From NCBI GenBank assembly GCA_023014365.1, contig JAEBUN010000022.1, positions 186,001-250,000 of the forward strand: a DNA stretch of 64,000 nt, given 5' to 3'. Made by a program: the position numbers and the translations under genes. The stretch is from Lepiota brunneoincarnata. Taxonomy: Eukaryota; Basidiomycota; Agaricomycetes; Agaricales; Agaricaceae. The notes beneath the pieces are model-generated. The model had not been told where the DNA came from. It saw nothing but the letters and a program-made list of their open reading frames with translations, and ran no database searches. Shown here in pieces: positions 22,602-34,738 of the stretch (its first letter is position 1; every line of letters starts with the position of its first letter).

Positions 22602-23050
22602 TTAGGTCTGAACCGAGGAAAAATGGGCGTAGTATGGTGGTAGGTTGGTGCGAGTGGGAAGAGTGAGAGTGGGCGCTTGCGCCTCCAAACAAGATGCATG
22701 TGTATACTTCATGTCGTCCACGTCTTCACCTCTACCCGATTTAGAGCAAGAACCTTGGTTATAAAGGACACCCGCATGTTGTGAGACGAGAAATTTACGG
22801 AAATTGGGGTGAGTTCCGCCTATCCTGGTGCGCAGCTCCCCGAGCCATTGCATTTCTTCCTAAGTCCTGATGAGGTTGTCGAGGGCACTGAGCTTCGAGT
22901 AGTCATTGGAAGTCGAGGGGAATGTGAAAGACTGCACTGGGATTAAGAAGAACCAAAGGATGATCGATGATGGGTTGGTCCCAGGGGGAGTTGGGTCATC
23001 ACCCGCTCAGATTCCCACCTTCAAGCCAGAGATTAGCCAGGACTGTGGCC
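22602..23050 (-). pseudogene. Truncated copy of the Ser/Pro-rich coiled-coil gene
   Basis: The ORF 22853-22602 (MQWLGELRTRIGGTHPNFRK...) matches part of the gene at 25243-27519 (MQRLEELRVRIGETQTKIRN), including AQAPTL and the PTRxNxPP segment. Sequence similarity extends upstream to about 23000 (GATGAGGTTGTCGAGGGC and GGGTTGGTCCCAGGGG are shared), but with frame breaks and without the distal part of the gene. It is the degraded partner in the first unit of the tandem segmental duplication. Confidence 0.65.
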
Positions 23051-23602
23051 TTCCGAGTCGATAAATTTTGAATTCGAGCAGTAACCGCACGCCCTGCGAT
23101 GGCACCGCACCAAGTCCACAATTGTTTCCAGAAAAACGCTTTGCTTCAAGTTGGGGCCCGGCGCACGCCATATCATCCTAGCTATAGGGTCAGAAAGTTA
23201 GATCGCCCTTCCATAAGGGGTGGATCGTGATCAACAAAATAAAGCAGTTCAACGACCTTGTGAAATATTCGAGACTCGAGAGTTTGACCGTGGTGCGAGA
23301 TATCATTCTGGGAGTGCCTTTGTGTCGGCGCGTATATGTAGCTCAAGTCGTAAATTCGAAGCCCCGTTTATTGAAAACTTGGACACGTGTAACATGAGCA
23401 AGCCATGCCTCGCGGTGTCGTGCTGAGTCTGTTAAACTTAGAGTTATGAGCTGAATTAAATGCAGGCGGGATGCTCAAGGACACGGGAAAACAATGCTCT
23501 AATGTTCGAGCTTCGTATAAAGGAGGCCTTGCTTCAGGTCCTCGCAAAGGCCATAGGTCTTCAAGCTTGAAGCGGTACAAAGTCCTCTTTGGTATTGACC
23601 CA

Positions 23603-24791
23603 ATGTCACCTCCGTATCGAAAATTCCTGGACCATGTAATACGACGGGAGGGGTTTGACGTGGATCTAGCTCAAAGGCTCTCGGTAAGGATCCATTGGTA
23701 GATGACGCTCAATCCGAGCTGGCTCCTAACCACACTCAATCCATCAGGCATTCCTCAGGGAGATAGTTTATAAGATCTTTGACTGGGATAAAACTGGCCA
23801 CCAGGCAGTCCGCCATGGCAATTCGCCAATTGGAGGCAGAAGTAAGCGTCTTTTGACGACAATCTTAGGAGGCTGATTTCGTGAATTTCCGAACTCTAGA
23901 TATCCAAGCGTTGGCCCGAGTTACTTACAGCCAATGAGCCTATTATACAGCATACTGTTGCATATGCACAAGGATATTTCGCTACAGCGGGGCTGGGCTG
24001 GCGAAGGGCACGGAAGTCTGGAAAGGTTCTACAGGGAAGTGGGTACATGAAAGAGTCTCTAGGTACTCCAAGAAGACCCAAGAAACGATATTCCGGGTCC
24101 CCGATTCCCATAGAGTTCACTACTCCAACGAGGGAAGCAACCCAGGATGAAATGTATTATCGAAATTTTGGGTGAGTGTATCCCCGTGGTCGTTGGTACG
24201 CTGTGTTAAGACTGTTCTCCAGATACTCCGCAGGGTGCTTCACCTTCAAGTAATGAGCTGCGAACAGAACAGGGTCAATGCAGCTGCACTTCGGGAATGG
24301 GAAGGCTAAGATCTTATCTCCTACTCCAGGAAGGTCACTCTGGCAACCTACCAATTTCGGGCAACCACCTGTCCACTGAGCCCCTCCAGAAGTACCTGAT
24401 CACCCTGGGTGAACCAGATGGTCCTTCAGGTTCAGGACTGTCTTCAGTGGACCATGTGCCGGGGTGTGGACTACCGCCCAAGCGAGAGCTGGGCACATTC
24501 ACTGGAACCCCCCCGAAAGCAAGCGACACACTCGACAATAAATCAGTCCTGCCCACTGGACATGGGTCTCATGAAATCTTTCAATTCCTCGGCTCATGCA
24601 GGCCCCCGATGACACAGCACTTGGAGTCCTTTTTGAGAGCTGGTATCAGGACCAGGGAATACCTTGAAGTTCTCCACACATTTGACAGAGAAGAACTGGA
24701 CAGTGTATTATTGGGTGTGTGGGGTCTGACACAGATTGACAGGATTGTCATGAAGAAGACATTATCATTGTGGGTTTCATTGAAGCATTAA
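23603..24791 (+). pseudogene. SAM-like domain protein, copy 2, one frame break
   Basis: A paralogue of the 20683 gene with the same exon order. Exon 1 (23603-23683) has the same length and encodes RREGFDVDLAQRL. In exon 2 the sequence GGCCACCAGGCAG has one base more than GGTCGCTGGCAG in copy 1 (near 23803); removing it restores QSAMAIRQLEAE and a normal GTAAGC donor. Exon 3 gives KRWPELLTANEPIIQ, and the SAM-like C-terminus (LGSCRPPMTQHLESFLRAGI, GLTQIDRIVMKKTL) is well preserved and ends at 24791. It lacks the duplicated exon of copy 1. It may be a recent pseudogene or an intact gene with a sequence error. Confidence 0.62.
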
Positions 24792-25242
24792 GAAGATTGA
24801 ACCCACAGCTAGTAATTCCTACAATTACTGGCTCAAACACCGAACAGATCCCTCCTGTATTCATAGCATTTGTTATATCATGAAATCTTTGATCTTGGTA
24901 TGCAATAATTACTTGGTTTCAGGATCTGAAGTTGTACAGTAGTAGTCTATTGCTTACCGAGACCCAAGTGTCACTGGAAACCTGCCACATTATTGTTGAC
25001 CATAGGACTCCTGTTGGGCGGTAGGTCATGCCATATCGCTACGGGGTAGCCCAGTAGTACGTTGTCCCGCACACAATGGTGGCAACCCTCTGTCGATATC
25101 AATCACCAGTCGCTTTGGACTGGACTAGTTACGGTCAGGCTAACCTCAACTTAGATAGTTGACTCCTCCCGATCCTTTGACATTTTCTCACTTGAGCGAA
25201 GAACATCCCGGTTGCGGCAAGATATATAAAGTATGATGTATT

Positions 25243-27519
25243 TTACGATTTATCAACTCTCGCCCGACGAGACGTCTTTCCAACTAATCCAAAACCAAAT
25301 CTCCCACCAAAAACCCCTACGGGCTTACGGAATTGTCGGCGAATGTAAGGGAATTGGACCCTTGTTTGCTGATTCCAGTTGGAACAGCAGCAGCAGCGGT
25401 GGGGGATTTTGGCGCATGGGCTGACGTTGGTGAAGGGTTTGTTGTCGTGCGGCTCAGAGCGGGTGGACAAACAAGCGCTGGGTCGGGTTGGGGTGGTGAT
25501 GAAAGAAGACAGTCGGGAAATGAAAGGTTGAGAGCGGGAGATGTTGACAGGGATCATAGAGGATCGTCTGCGAGATTCTGGCTGAGCTTGAGCCGAAGGA
25601 GGATGGGTGTAACACGGGGGTGGATTACCGCGAGTAGGAAAAGTGAGGGTGGGGGCTTGTGCCATCGAGAAGCACTTCACGTTGTCCACACCCTCACCTC
25701 TATCGGTTTCAGACCGAGGCTCTTGTACATTAAGGATATTCCCATGTTGCAAAGCGAGCAAATTACGGATCTTGGTCTGAGTTTCGCCTATCCTGACGCG
25801 CAGCTCTTCGAGTCGTTGCATATCTTCTGAGAAAGTCGTGATGAGGTTGTCGAGGGCTCTGAGTTTCGAATCGTCATCGGAGTTGAAGATTGATGAAGGC
25901 CCGAGCCGGGACCGAGGAGAGTCGAGGGATGACGGGTTGGTCCCAGGGGAGTTGAATGGGGGACGTGGAAATTTGAATAGGTGATGACGAGAAGAGGGTT
26001 GGCAAAAGGGTCGAGTGTTCCGACTCGATTTTGGAGAATCAAAGAGAGAGGAAGGGGATTCTGAAATATCCAATTTTACTGCCGTCAGCATTTCAGCGTC
26101 CTCGGGTCGAGATTGTGAGTTATAAGGCAAAATAAAACTGTCTCTCCCGAACTCATGAGAATGATCGGCGATAGGACTGAGGATGTTTGGACTTTCGTGA
26201 AGAAACTCTGCGGAGAAATCGATCGGGTGGTGAATGAATGATGGGTGCCCTGATCTGCAGGTCGTCGGACTTGCTAGCTGAGCGACAGTGGCGCAAGAGG
26301 CTAATTGCGAAGGTGGGATGGTGTTAATGTCGGTAGAATCGAGATGAAGGTGGCCAGGTGGCGAGTCGTTGCGAATAGCTTGGCGAACAAAAAAAGGCGA
26401 GGCAAAGGACGAGAGCGAAGGAACAGTCGATAGAGAGGGGAAATCTAATGTAGTTGGCAGAGGCGGCGTATTAAGACCACTGATTCGGAAGTCCTTTGCC
26501 TCTGTAGTATTTTTCTGTGGCTGCTCAGCGGGGAAAGCTGAAATATAATGTTCTGCTTACTCGTAGATGGAACAGTCCTGAGTTGGGCTTTGGCACGCGA
26601 TCCTGAGGAAGTGACGCGGGGGAGAGTGATAGGACACACAGAGGGCGCTCAATATCACAAGAAAGGGAGGAAAATCCCCCAGCAACAAACCTCTGTTTCC
26701 TCATGGGAGTAGTGGGCGTCTTGGGCGGGAGTTAGTTTGCAGTTTATGGGGGAGAACACGGCGATAATCACCATAATTTCCAATACAGACTTGGTCAAAC
26801 TGGGTGGTGGAGTTCTTGCGCCAGGACTGAAAACGCGTGATCGAGGAACAGGCGAACAAAGAGCATGTTTGATCATGTTGGGTGAGACAAGATTCAGTCG
26901 CCTAGGAAGGGGGAAAGGCTGTAGAAAGGCATCAGAAATTATTGATCGTGAGCGCAAGAATCATACTGTAGGAACATGGAACGTCATTGGTGAGAGGATC
27001 GTAATGTCTGGTGGGCAGTATATAGGAAAAGGCTAGAGCGTGGATAGTCAGGCAAGTTGGACCCGGAATGACTAACACGGCACGAACGAGGGTACCATCC
27101 GTTGGGAAAGGAGTTTGCGTGATGAATTCCACCTCTGAATGCCCATCCCAGGAAGAATAGGAGAAGCTTTCCAAACTTGTAGATCTTGCAATATTTGCAG
27201 GTTTGGTGGCAAGAGGTTCCTGCTCGTAGCAACCAGTCAATTTCGAGTAGACGCCGAATGCCTTCGCCGCAGAATTAGATGTCGAGATTTCATTGATGTG
27301 ACCAATGTCGGCGGGTGAATTGGGGGGCGCAGTGCAATAGGCGGGTCTGGCTGCTGTAAAGGAAGCCACCGCATTTAGAGACTCCCGCGCATGGATAACA
27401 GCCTTCACTCTATCGGCATGAACAGGGCCATGATGATCATGGGTGTCGACCAAGACCACAATGTGACTATCTCCTTCGGAACGAAAAGAAGATTGGGAGG
27501 TGGAAGGATAGGGGTGCAT
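25243..27519 (-). CDS. Ser/Pro-rich protein with a short coiled coil, unknown function
   Basis: The last exon (26130-25243) is one open frame. It holds SSLFDSPKSSRN, PFNSPGTNPSSLDSPRSRLGPSS, then a helical heptad-like stretch from LRALDNLITTF to LEELRVRIGETQTK, followed by a Pro/Ser/Arg-rich tail that contains an odd RCCCCSNWN segment. Upstream coding pieces are likely at 27519-~27090 (MHPYPSTSQSSFRSEGDS, HIVVLVDTHDHHGPVHADRV) and ~26950-26770 (FLQPFPLPRRLNLVSPNMIKH, SPGARTPPPSLTKS); exact joins were not solved. The composition suggests a disordered regulatory or scaffold protein. A shortened copy lies at 22602-23050. The start ATG at 27519 is tentative. Confidence 0.45.
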
Positions 27520-27662
27520 TACCGGTGTAGAACGAGCGGTACCATTGAGGTAGTGTTGTGCAGGAGGTGAAAACCGGAGGAGCCATGGACGACGATGCAA
27601 GGAGATTCATATAAGGACTTTTCAGGGGTTTGCGGTTTGAGACAAACGGACAGTATTAAATT

Positions 27663-27917
27663 TTAATCATGACTAGAAACAAGGTAGTGTCTGAACTTGT
27701 GTTTATTTGTCAACGGCTTTAGATAGACATTTCCCACTATGACGGGCCTCCCACTACCACGCCAGAGGTCATAAGGTAGTCTTCGACCGGCATGGCACAT
27801 GCCCACCAAAACATGCAAAGCGGTGTCCGAGCCCTCCAACGCGGCAAATAATTCTCTCGCGAAGAACTCTACTCGCGCTCTATCGACCGGAACCCTGAAC
27901 TCGTGATCAGCCTGCAT
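27663..27917 (-). CDS. Small unknown ORF divergent from the carboxylesterase
   Basis: An 84-residue ORF from an ATG at 27917: MQADHEFRVPVDRARVEFF, ARELFAALEGSDTALHVLVG, MCHAGRRLPYDLWRGSGRPV and a short basic tail. Its composition looks coding (Arg/Ala-rich helix, few rare residues), and it faces away from the carboxylesterase starting 114 bp further on. No domain is recognised, and it could be the last exon of a gene whose first exon I cannot place. Confidence 0.3.
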   Translation of the reverse strand: MQADHEFRVPVDRARVEFFARELFAALEGSDTALHVLVGMCHAGRRLPYDLWRGSGRPVIVGNVYLKPLTNKHKFRHYLVSSHD

Positions 27918-28030
27918 CTCTCCCCTGACTCCTTGCTTACCAGCAAGACGCGTTATTTTGATATCAAGTTCTTTTCCCTCGCGCTACAGCAGATTAGAAA
28001 TACCGCGGGAGGGCGTGACGAGTGATAACG

Positions 28031-30327
28031 ATGAAAAGGAACGCGTCATCGAGTGTCTTTGGCGGCCAGACTCCCACCCGTGCTACTAGTGAACATGGAC
28101 CCGAATCACAAGGCTCTAAAGCGAGGGAACCGTTTAGGGGGGGTGATTCTGCCCCTTCTCCTCCCAGGTGGCGGTCCTTTCCCTACTTGACTACTGCCGC
28201 AATGCTCCTCTCAACGGCCTTGATCCTCGCTGCGAGTTTTACGCTCAATAACAGATACCGTTTCGTCGCGTCCTTGACCACCGACAAAAGTACTGCGACT
28301 GGCCCAATTGTTGATGTGGGCTATGCGAAATACCTCGGTAATCGTACTGCTACGTTCCCGAATTCCGTATCGTACTTGGGCATACCTTATGCTGAGCCCC
28401 CGCTTGGCCGGCGACGTTTCCGTGCTCCGTTGCCTCTGGATACTGCGCGTGTGGCGAGAGAAACGAAAGGGAAGGTCGTCGATGCGAGGGCCTATCCAGA
28501 CTTTTGCATTCAAGGAGCACTTGGGTCAGGTCAGTTGAGAGCTTGTATCCATGTAGGACAAATATTGGCATTAACTTGTCTTCATTTCGCGCAGGCGATC
28601 ATGGAGGTGCCGGAAGTGAAGATTGTTTAAAAGTCAATATTTATACTCCCGTCGGCGCGACGAGGAATAGCAAGCGTAAGTAGTTATACTTCACCGCATC
28701 TACTCGACAGGTGAATAAACCCGTGCATAGTCCCAGTGCTGGTTTATATCCATGGTGGTGGATACGTCTTTGGCAACCCGGCCAACTGGCCATTCGAACA
28801 TTGGGTCCAACAAAGTCCTAACGTTGTCGTCGTCTCTGTCTATTACCGACTCTCCGTTTTTGGCTTCCTATCCTCTCCTGGCTTTGCTGACGGCCGTCTC
28901 GGTGATCTCAACGCGGGCTTTTTGGATCAGGTGGAGGCTCTGCGATGGGTTCAAAAGAATATCGACAAGTTTGGTGGGGATCCGAGTAAAGTCACGATTA
29001 ACGGTGAGAGCGCGGGCGGTTCTTCGATTGAATTGCATTTGGTTGCGAATGCCGGGAAGGAGGAGTTGTTCAGGGGCGCAATTGCGCAGAGTGTCTATAG
29101 GACGCCATTGCCGACGCCTGAGCAGCAAAAGGTGAGGGGATACAAATTCACCCCCCGAAAATTATTTACAAATGACAACAGCCATTGTTCAATACATTTG
29201 CTGAGGGAGCAGGATGTGGTTCCGGTAGTCTAGCGGATCAGATGTCTTGCTTGCGGTCTGCAAGTATTAGTGCCTTGGCGATTTCCCAGGACAATGCTAC
29301 GGCAACACTGTAAGTGCTAGGTATCCGGTCTGCGACTTATTAACCGAAGGACGGCACAGCCGCGGACACCATGCATTCCACCCAGTGCTCGACAAGAAGA
29401 TCTTCGTTGATTTCCCGACACGACTCATTCAACGAGGTATTTTCAGGAAGGTACCTCTGGTGGTTGGGTAATGCACTCTTGCTCGATGCTTTCTTTGGGC
29501 AGGAACTAAGTGTATATCTGTTCTTCTAGAGCCACGTCAAATGAAACCCTTTCCTCTGGCAGAAATATCACCGCTGACCTCAAGGGTTTCTTCCCTTCCC
29601 TCACTGATGCAGGTCTGAGCCGGCTTGAACAGGTACGCTTAGCCTGAGGCAAATATACATATGGAGATACTTAATAAAGTGGGTCAGGCTTATCCGAGCT
29701 CCGCTTTTGCTTCAGAATCGTTGCATGTCCAGGCGATTGAAGGTGAACCTCAACTGAAGTGTGCGGTGGGTATCATGTTAGGCATCACCAGGAAAAAACA
29801 AAACAACAATCTCATTTACAATGAATAGCGTCCAGTTATGGGTTTCGCCTGGGATGCGGCTAATGTTAATGCCTGGACTTACCGCTATAATCAGCCGGAT
29901 CCTGCTTCGGGAAATACTGCAACCTTCCATGCTGCCGAGAACTATATGATGTTTAGGGGTACCCACACGGGGTAAGTTAACACTTGGTTCTATTGTAGCT
30001 CTGAATTAATGCTCTTCTGATAGCGTCAATGGAACCACGACATTCTCGACCTTCAACCCTTCTGAGATAGCATTTTCAGAAGAACTCATTGCGTACTGGC
30101 TATCGTTCGTTCGTTCGCTCGATCCGAACGCACACAAGCTAGCGAGAGCGCCGGTTTGGACGAAATATACGAGGAGCCGGAAGAATCGAATTGTGCTCAA
30201 TGAAGCGCCGAGTGGGTCGGATGTGAATAGGATGAGCGGGAGTCGGGTTGAGTTGGAAGAGGATGGTGAGGCGGAGAGGTGTGCGGTTGTTGCTGGGTTA
30301 GGTTGGGGAAATGGAGAATTGAGATGA
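28031..30327 (+). CDS. Membrane-anchored type B carboxylesterase
   Basis: Nine exons (28031-28529, 28595-28675, 28731-29131, 29182-29309, 29360-29467, 29530-29632, 29688-29765, 29829-29971, 30024-30327) sum exactly to 614 codons with clean GT-AG introns. The N-terminal ~55 residues are cytosolic-like and Ser/Pro/Arg-rich, followed by a hydrophobic segment (TAAMLLSTALILAASF), so it should be a type II membrane protein with the catalytic domain outside the cytosol. Family motifs follow in order: VSYLGIPYAEPPLG, SEDCLKVNIYTP, the oxyanion-hole YIHGGGYVFG, VVVSVYYRLSVFGFL, and the nucleophile elbow NGESAGG. The acid and His residues lie in the later exons; HPVLDKK is one candidate region. It hydrolyses carboxylic esters; the substrate is unknown. 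It is one of the best-preserved genes in this part of the window. Confidence 0.9.
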
Positions 30328-30419
30328 ACTTGGATAACTTGCCTTTGTTAAAGAGTGTTTGTGTATGTGTACGCGCCAATGCTTTCACGTGTCAGAGTGA
30401 CTCTAGTTCCACATCTGCC

Positions 30420-31713
30420 ATGGTCCAAATCACCGTGTCGTCGGCCTCAAAACCACCGGCTTTTGCTAGGAATTGGCCTGTTACTGTTGACGTTCCACAG
30501 GACGGAACCATTGCTGATGTTAAAGCCGGTATATCTGCCAAGTATCCCAAGGTATGTATCGCTGCAAGCGAGCCTAAAAGGCTCCAGTTTCACGCTCTAT
30601 TCTGCAGTTCTACGCGTCGAGACAGAAAGTCTCGCTCAAGAACGACCGTCAAACCCTGATGGACGACAAAAGGCTCAACGAAATGCTAGGCGAGAAACTG
30701 CAAGGGGCAGAGCTGCAGGTGAAGGATCTGGGGCCGCAGATTAGTTGGAGGGTGGTGTTTTTGATTGAATATGTGCGTGCGCTAAGTTCATTTGTAGCGA
30801 GGAGTGCTCGAGAGTTGACGCTGTGTTTGACAGGTCGGACCCTATTCTTATTCATCCCCTGTTCTACTACTTCCCCAAGTTCTGGTATGGCCAAGACGTG
30901 GCGCACAGTTTATTGCAGAAGTATGTGTATGCATTTGTGATGGCACATTTCAGTCAAGAGGGAGCTTGAGACGGTGTTGTGAGTTCTTGGATATCTTATG
31001 AGACTTGGAGGAGTCTGCTAACTTTCAAAGTGTTCACCGGTTCTCGAATGGGACCATGCCCATTGGTAATATTTTCCGCAAGTGGGTGTGATTATCATTT
31101 GCCGAGCCCAATCAGCTCACTTGTTGATCGTATGCAGTTCGGGGCACTACCACGTCTTGAGCGGCCTCTTCCTCGCATACGACATCTACCGTCCTAAATA
31201 CTCTGCTACCTCTTCATACATTGTCGGTACCTTCCGCAATAACAAAGATTTCTTGTATGTTCGCCGCCGGACTTTGGGCCGTGAGTCCCTTACCTCTCCC
31301 TTTTCCCTGGATAAACCTGACACATGTGGCGTTCATAACCGACAGTTTGCGGAATTGTCGAATTTCCATACCCATATGACCCTGCGGTCGCTTCGCCCGG
31401 CTGGTACACGCAAACGTGCAATCCCGTATGGGTATGGGTTCTCCCTCGTGTCGTGCCCGAATTACTTTTTTGAGGCAATGGGTTGGGCCGTGGTTTGCGG
31501 GATGACGAACAGCCTTGCAGGTGAGTTTCTTCTGTTCCTTCCCCCGGGCCGTGCTAACTCGTGTGTTTTTTCCTTCCTATAGCCTACTTATTCTTCGTAG
31601 TTGCCACTTGGATCATGGCAGTGTGGGCACTCAAGAAACACAAGAACTACAGGAAGGAGTTTGGGAAGGATTATCCAAAAGGGAGGAAGGCCATGTTCCC
31701 TTTTATCTTGTAG
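30420..31713 (+). CDS. TSC13: Very-long-chain enoyl-CoA reductase (TSC13/ECR), with three frame breaks
   Basis: TSC13 is the ER-membrane enzyme that reduces trans-2-enoyl-CoA in fatty-acid elongation. The first exon starts MVQITVSSASK and has a ubiquitin-like N-terminal fold as in the family (VDVPQDGTIADVKAGISAKYPK, given in part). Later exons give LGPQISWRVVFLIEY, LIHPLFYYFPKFWYG, QKYVYAFVMAHF, KRELET, FVHRFSNGTMP, FAELSNFHTHMTLR and the steroid-reductase-type core IPYGYGFSLVSCPNYFFE, ending in YPKGRKAMFPFIL. Three one-base skips are required: near 30842 (GGACCCTATTC), 30952 (CATTTCAGTCAAG) and 31260 (TTGTATGTTCGCC). The gene is essential in yeast and normally single-copy, so sequencing error is the likeliest cause unless a second copy exists elsewhere. 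Confidence 0.82.
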
Positions 31714-32364
31714 ACTTACGATGGTGCTGTGGGTGTGTGGGTAGGACGATTTTGCTCGATCTCTGGCTTGTAATCGCTCGTGATACTGGGCTGTGCAAAA
31801 TGTGGTTAAGCGGGCGCTTCGAGTCAATGGATGACAGCTCGGGTGGTACGGATCTTGCAGTGACGGCTAGTGAAACTTGTGCGCTGAGGGCAACGTGATG
31901 ATGACCAACTCGGGATGACGCTGATAACCCCTATCCCTGTGTGATCCCTTGCGGCTGTCCTTGCGCAAATTCTTTCTGGTGGACTGATAACCCTGACGAT
32001 TGACACTGGCATGGAGCTTATGCATTCCCCGAGCTCTACACATGTTTTGTGTACGACTCCAGAAGGAAATCAGGGGTCAGTTCGGCCGGGACGACCCAGG
32101 GATTAGGCCCTTTACACTGACCTTTATAGTATAGCCTCGTTCGGCGATCACTTCACCGCGTACATGTCCCCGCCGAGGTCTGAATACGAAAAGATGCCGA
32201 GTTATTTATTCCATGAAGGGTCTAGAGGGAAGAGGGCATGTGCATTTAAAAGAGGGGGGTGATGGTTGATGAAGTGTGCTGCCCCGCCCCTTCCTTCGTT
32301 TCGCCCTCTTTCCTTTGACTTTGGCGCTTTACATTATTCTCTCTGGGTCAGAATTGTTTCTGGA
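31714..32364. other. Intergenic stretch, no supported gene
   Basis: The region between TSC13 and the secreted-protein gene; only short ORFs, none recognised. It includes the upstream region of the downstream gene. Confidence 0.4.
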
Positions 32365-33234
32365 ATGCGCTCTGTGCAATTGTTTGTGGTCCTAGCTTCA
32401 TTTCTGGTTGGTGTGCTTGCCTTGCCCCCTGATATCAGGGCGGTGAGTGCCGCCCCGGACAATACGGTGCTGGTGGAGAGCACGCAGAAGTATTGGTGTG
32501 TTCTCTTGTTTTCCTGCGTCCCCTTGATCCCCCCCTGATCCTTTTTGTGGTGGAAGTATGATTATGCCACGGTAAGTTCAAAATCGTCCTTACGAATTTG
32601 TGAGAGAACTAAACTAGGGAGCCAGGAATGCACACACCAATATCGGAGATAGCGAGCATCCGGGAGGAATGCAGTCGTACTGCACGGCATCGGCAAGGAC
32701 TTCGGATTCACAGGGCCTCCTACCGGATAACTTTTGGAGGGATGTCGAGTTTAAGACTGGCACGGGCAGAACTGGGCAGAACTGGGTTCAATGTTCGTTG
32801 CCCTGCTTTCTGCTTTCCTATTATATTATTTTAACGCAACTTGGGCTTTGGGTTTTATAGTGACGGGTTGTATTAGACCCGAGACTGTCGATAGATTGAA
32901 TCCTAGGGATGCGGGTGGGCAATATGATTCTAGTGGAGGCGCTGGCGGGAGGGGGAATCCCGCAGGAAGTGTGTGTAACGGGTGCGTCTTTTCCTCTTTT
33001 TGCGAGTTGGTTTGTGGGTCTGATGTTTGGTTAGGTTCAAACACTATGTCGAGCTTGTCGAGCCCGCTGGACCTCGTGCCTGCATCAGGTGTTGTAATGA
33101 ATTTAATGACTGTCCAGTGAATAAGGGTAAGTTTTTTTTAGCGAATGGGTGTGGCAAAATTGGTTGATTGGATGCTGATAGATACTTCGGGTTGCCCTGC
33201 TGTTATTCCCGGAAACTATTTCAACTGCGGCTGA
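32365..33234 (+). CDS. Small secreted cysteine-rich protein, copy B (intact)
   Basis: The ATG at 32365 opens a signal peptide (MRSVQLFVVLASFLVGVLA) followed by a short propeptide-like part with APDNTVLVES. After introns the mature region reads MIMPRNAHTNIGDSEHPGGM, SYC, LLPDNFWRDVEFKTGTGRTG, QNWVQC, GCIRPETVDRLNP, GGQYDSSGGAGGRGNPAGSV, FKHYVELVEPAGPRACIRCC, NEFNDCPVNK and DTSGCPAVIPGNYFNCG. Cysteines are regularly spaced, with a CxxCC group, suggesting several disulphides. All joins are GT-AG; intron 2 (after ATGCCACG) is absent from copy A at 18568-19359. I know no function; the family appears to be conserved among basidiomycetes. It sits 1.5 kb upstream of the intact ABHD11-like hydrolase, mirroring the broken pair at 16.7-19.4 kb. 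Confidence 0.72.
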
Positions 33235-33761
33235 GGATAAGATTGATGAATGGACTCATGGACTTTACTTAGGACAATAGTTTGGACACTACTTCTTGTT
33301 CTGCTCACGTTAAGGGACGGACAATCTGGACTCATATGCTTTACTTGAGTTTTGGACTAATACCACTTGAGCTTGATTACTATCTGCCACCGTGATGAGA
33401 AACACTGGCACGGACGTACTAGGGGGTAGGCAAGTGGTCAAGTTGATCCCAGCCTATTTGATATCTGTGAGCGGGTGCATATGTATCCCAGGCCGGGTAG
33501 GATGATTCTCAGCTGCTGGCTTCTTGTGAATCGTAGCCCTCGTGGTATGATTTATCTCTCGAAGCTGAAAACTTCTTTATTGACGGGCGCAAAGGGGACG
33601 GGCAGCTCGATCTCGACGTTGCACTCGGCTTTTTAAGGGATATGTGAATGCCACCTGATTTCTTCAGACCCAACGCACCTCGGGCAGGCGACAGAGGGTA
33701 GGCTGGACGCGGCAAATGCACATCCGATTAAACCTGGGGGTAACGTTGGAGGCGTCAACAA
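33235..33761. other. Intergenic stretch, no supported gene
   Basis: The spacer after the secreted-protein gene. The minus ORF inside it has no recognised content. Confidence 0.35.
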
Positions 33762-34244
33762 CTACGTTCCTGACGGAAACCCTGGTGATTTGGCTCCCTT
33801 GTGCCCATATACGAAGGCTTTATGGGCATAATCTGCAAGCTGTAACCCAATCCCACTGGTGCCCTGAGGAAGGCATTGGATATTAATTTGGGTTATATGT
33901 ATGTCCCAATCAAAGACCAATGCACGCAGACCCTCCCGTAGGGAAACTGGTGGTTGTGCATAGCGATATCTCGTATACAATTCCTTGTTAAGCATTAGTA
34001 CCAATCGTTTATGATTGTTACCCCCCGATTCCACCTGTGCTATCGCTTCACGAGTGCCTCTGAGATAACTTGGCGGATACCGATTCTCCAAGTGATAGTA
34101 TCGGTCGTGACGCTCCGATAAACACTCTTGGCACTCAGGGAGATATATTGTTCTTGCCCTGCCCGATTTATGGTCGTATGCCAATCGACAAGGCAGCCTG
34201 TCGTATTTCCACTGGCCGGTGGGAGTCGTCTATATTTGAGCCTG
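33762..34244 (-). CDS. Unknown protein, probable 3' exon
   Basis: An open frame on the minus strand of about 160 codons, beginning just after an ATATAG acceptor-like site at 34247 and ending at 33762. It contains GQWKYDRLPCRLAYDHKSGR, LPECQECLSERHDRYYHLEN, RYPPSYLRGTREAIAQ, ELYTRYRYAQPPVSLREGL and LVFDWDIHITQIN. The two closely spaced cysteines could bind a metal. No family is recognised, and no upstream exon can be placed with confidence; it may equally be a fragment of a larger gene or an old mobile element. Confidence 0.35.
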
Positions 34245-34738
34245 AATGTGTCTAATTCGGGCAGTTCATGTACGGCTCATTCTCCTCCTGATGATTCCAA
34301 CAAGATCACCCGCTGGTCTCCCATGCCTACTTCCCTGGCCCACCATTTCCTCATTCACGGCAACAGACGGTGTAGTACTATCAATCGGTGTGGGGTCCCC
34401 GCACATGTTCAGTCGCGGTGCAATAAATTATTCGGACACGGACTCGGATGACCTTGGCAAGAATCCGCAGCCACTGCTGCCGTATTTGAACGTGAGATAT
34501 CCTTGATTATGTGCTAAAATACCAGGCAAGGGTATTACCGCTGTGAATATCCAATTACTACTGGCCTTGAGCAATTGCATATTTATGATATCTTTGGTTG
34601 TTATGTCCTTATCTGGTATTTTAGCATGGATATTGCTTGTTCAGAAATAGCCAGTGAGCATTGCAATTGATGTCACGTGTTCTCTTGCATCATAACCGCA
34701 GACCCGTTTTCTCTGGTCCCAGTACGCACTGGGCGAGT

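Larger units (their letters stand above)
20560..26130. repeat. Tandem segmental duplication, two units of about 2.9 kb
   Basis: Unit 1 (about 20560-23050) and unit 2 (about 23460-26130) each contain a SAM-like gene on the plus strand followed by the Ser/Pro-rich gene on the minus strand. Matching landmarks lie 2.85-2.97 kb apart: ACGACGGGAGGGGTTTGACG at 20721 and 23641, the CCCCCxATGAC segment near 21760 and 24605, and the MQ[WR]LxELR[TV]RIG start at 22853 and 25821. The boundaries are approximate. Confidence 0.75.

Noticed and set aside
30360..30744. Plus-strand ORF overlapping the start of TSC13
   Set aside because: It reads through the TSC13 exons and intron in another frame and has no family signal.
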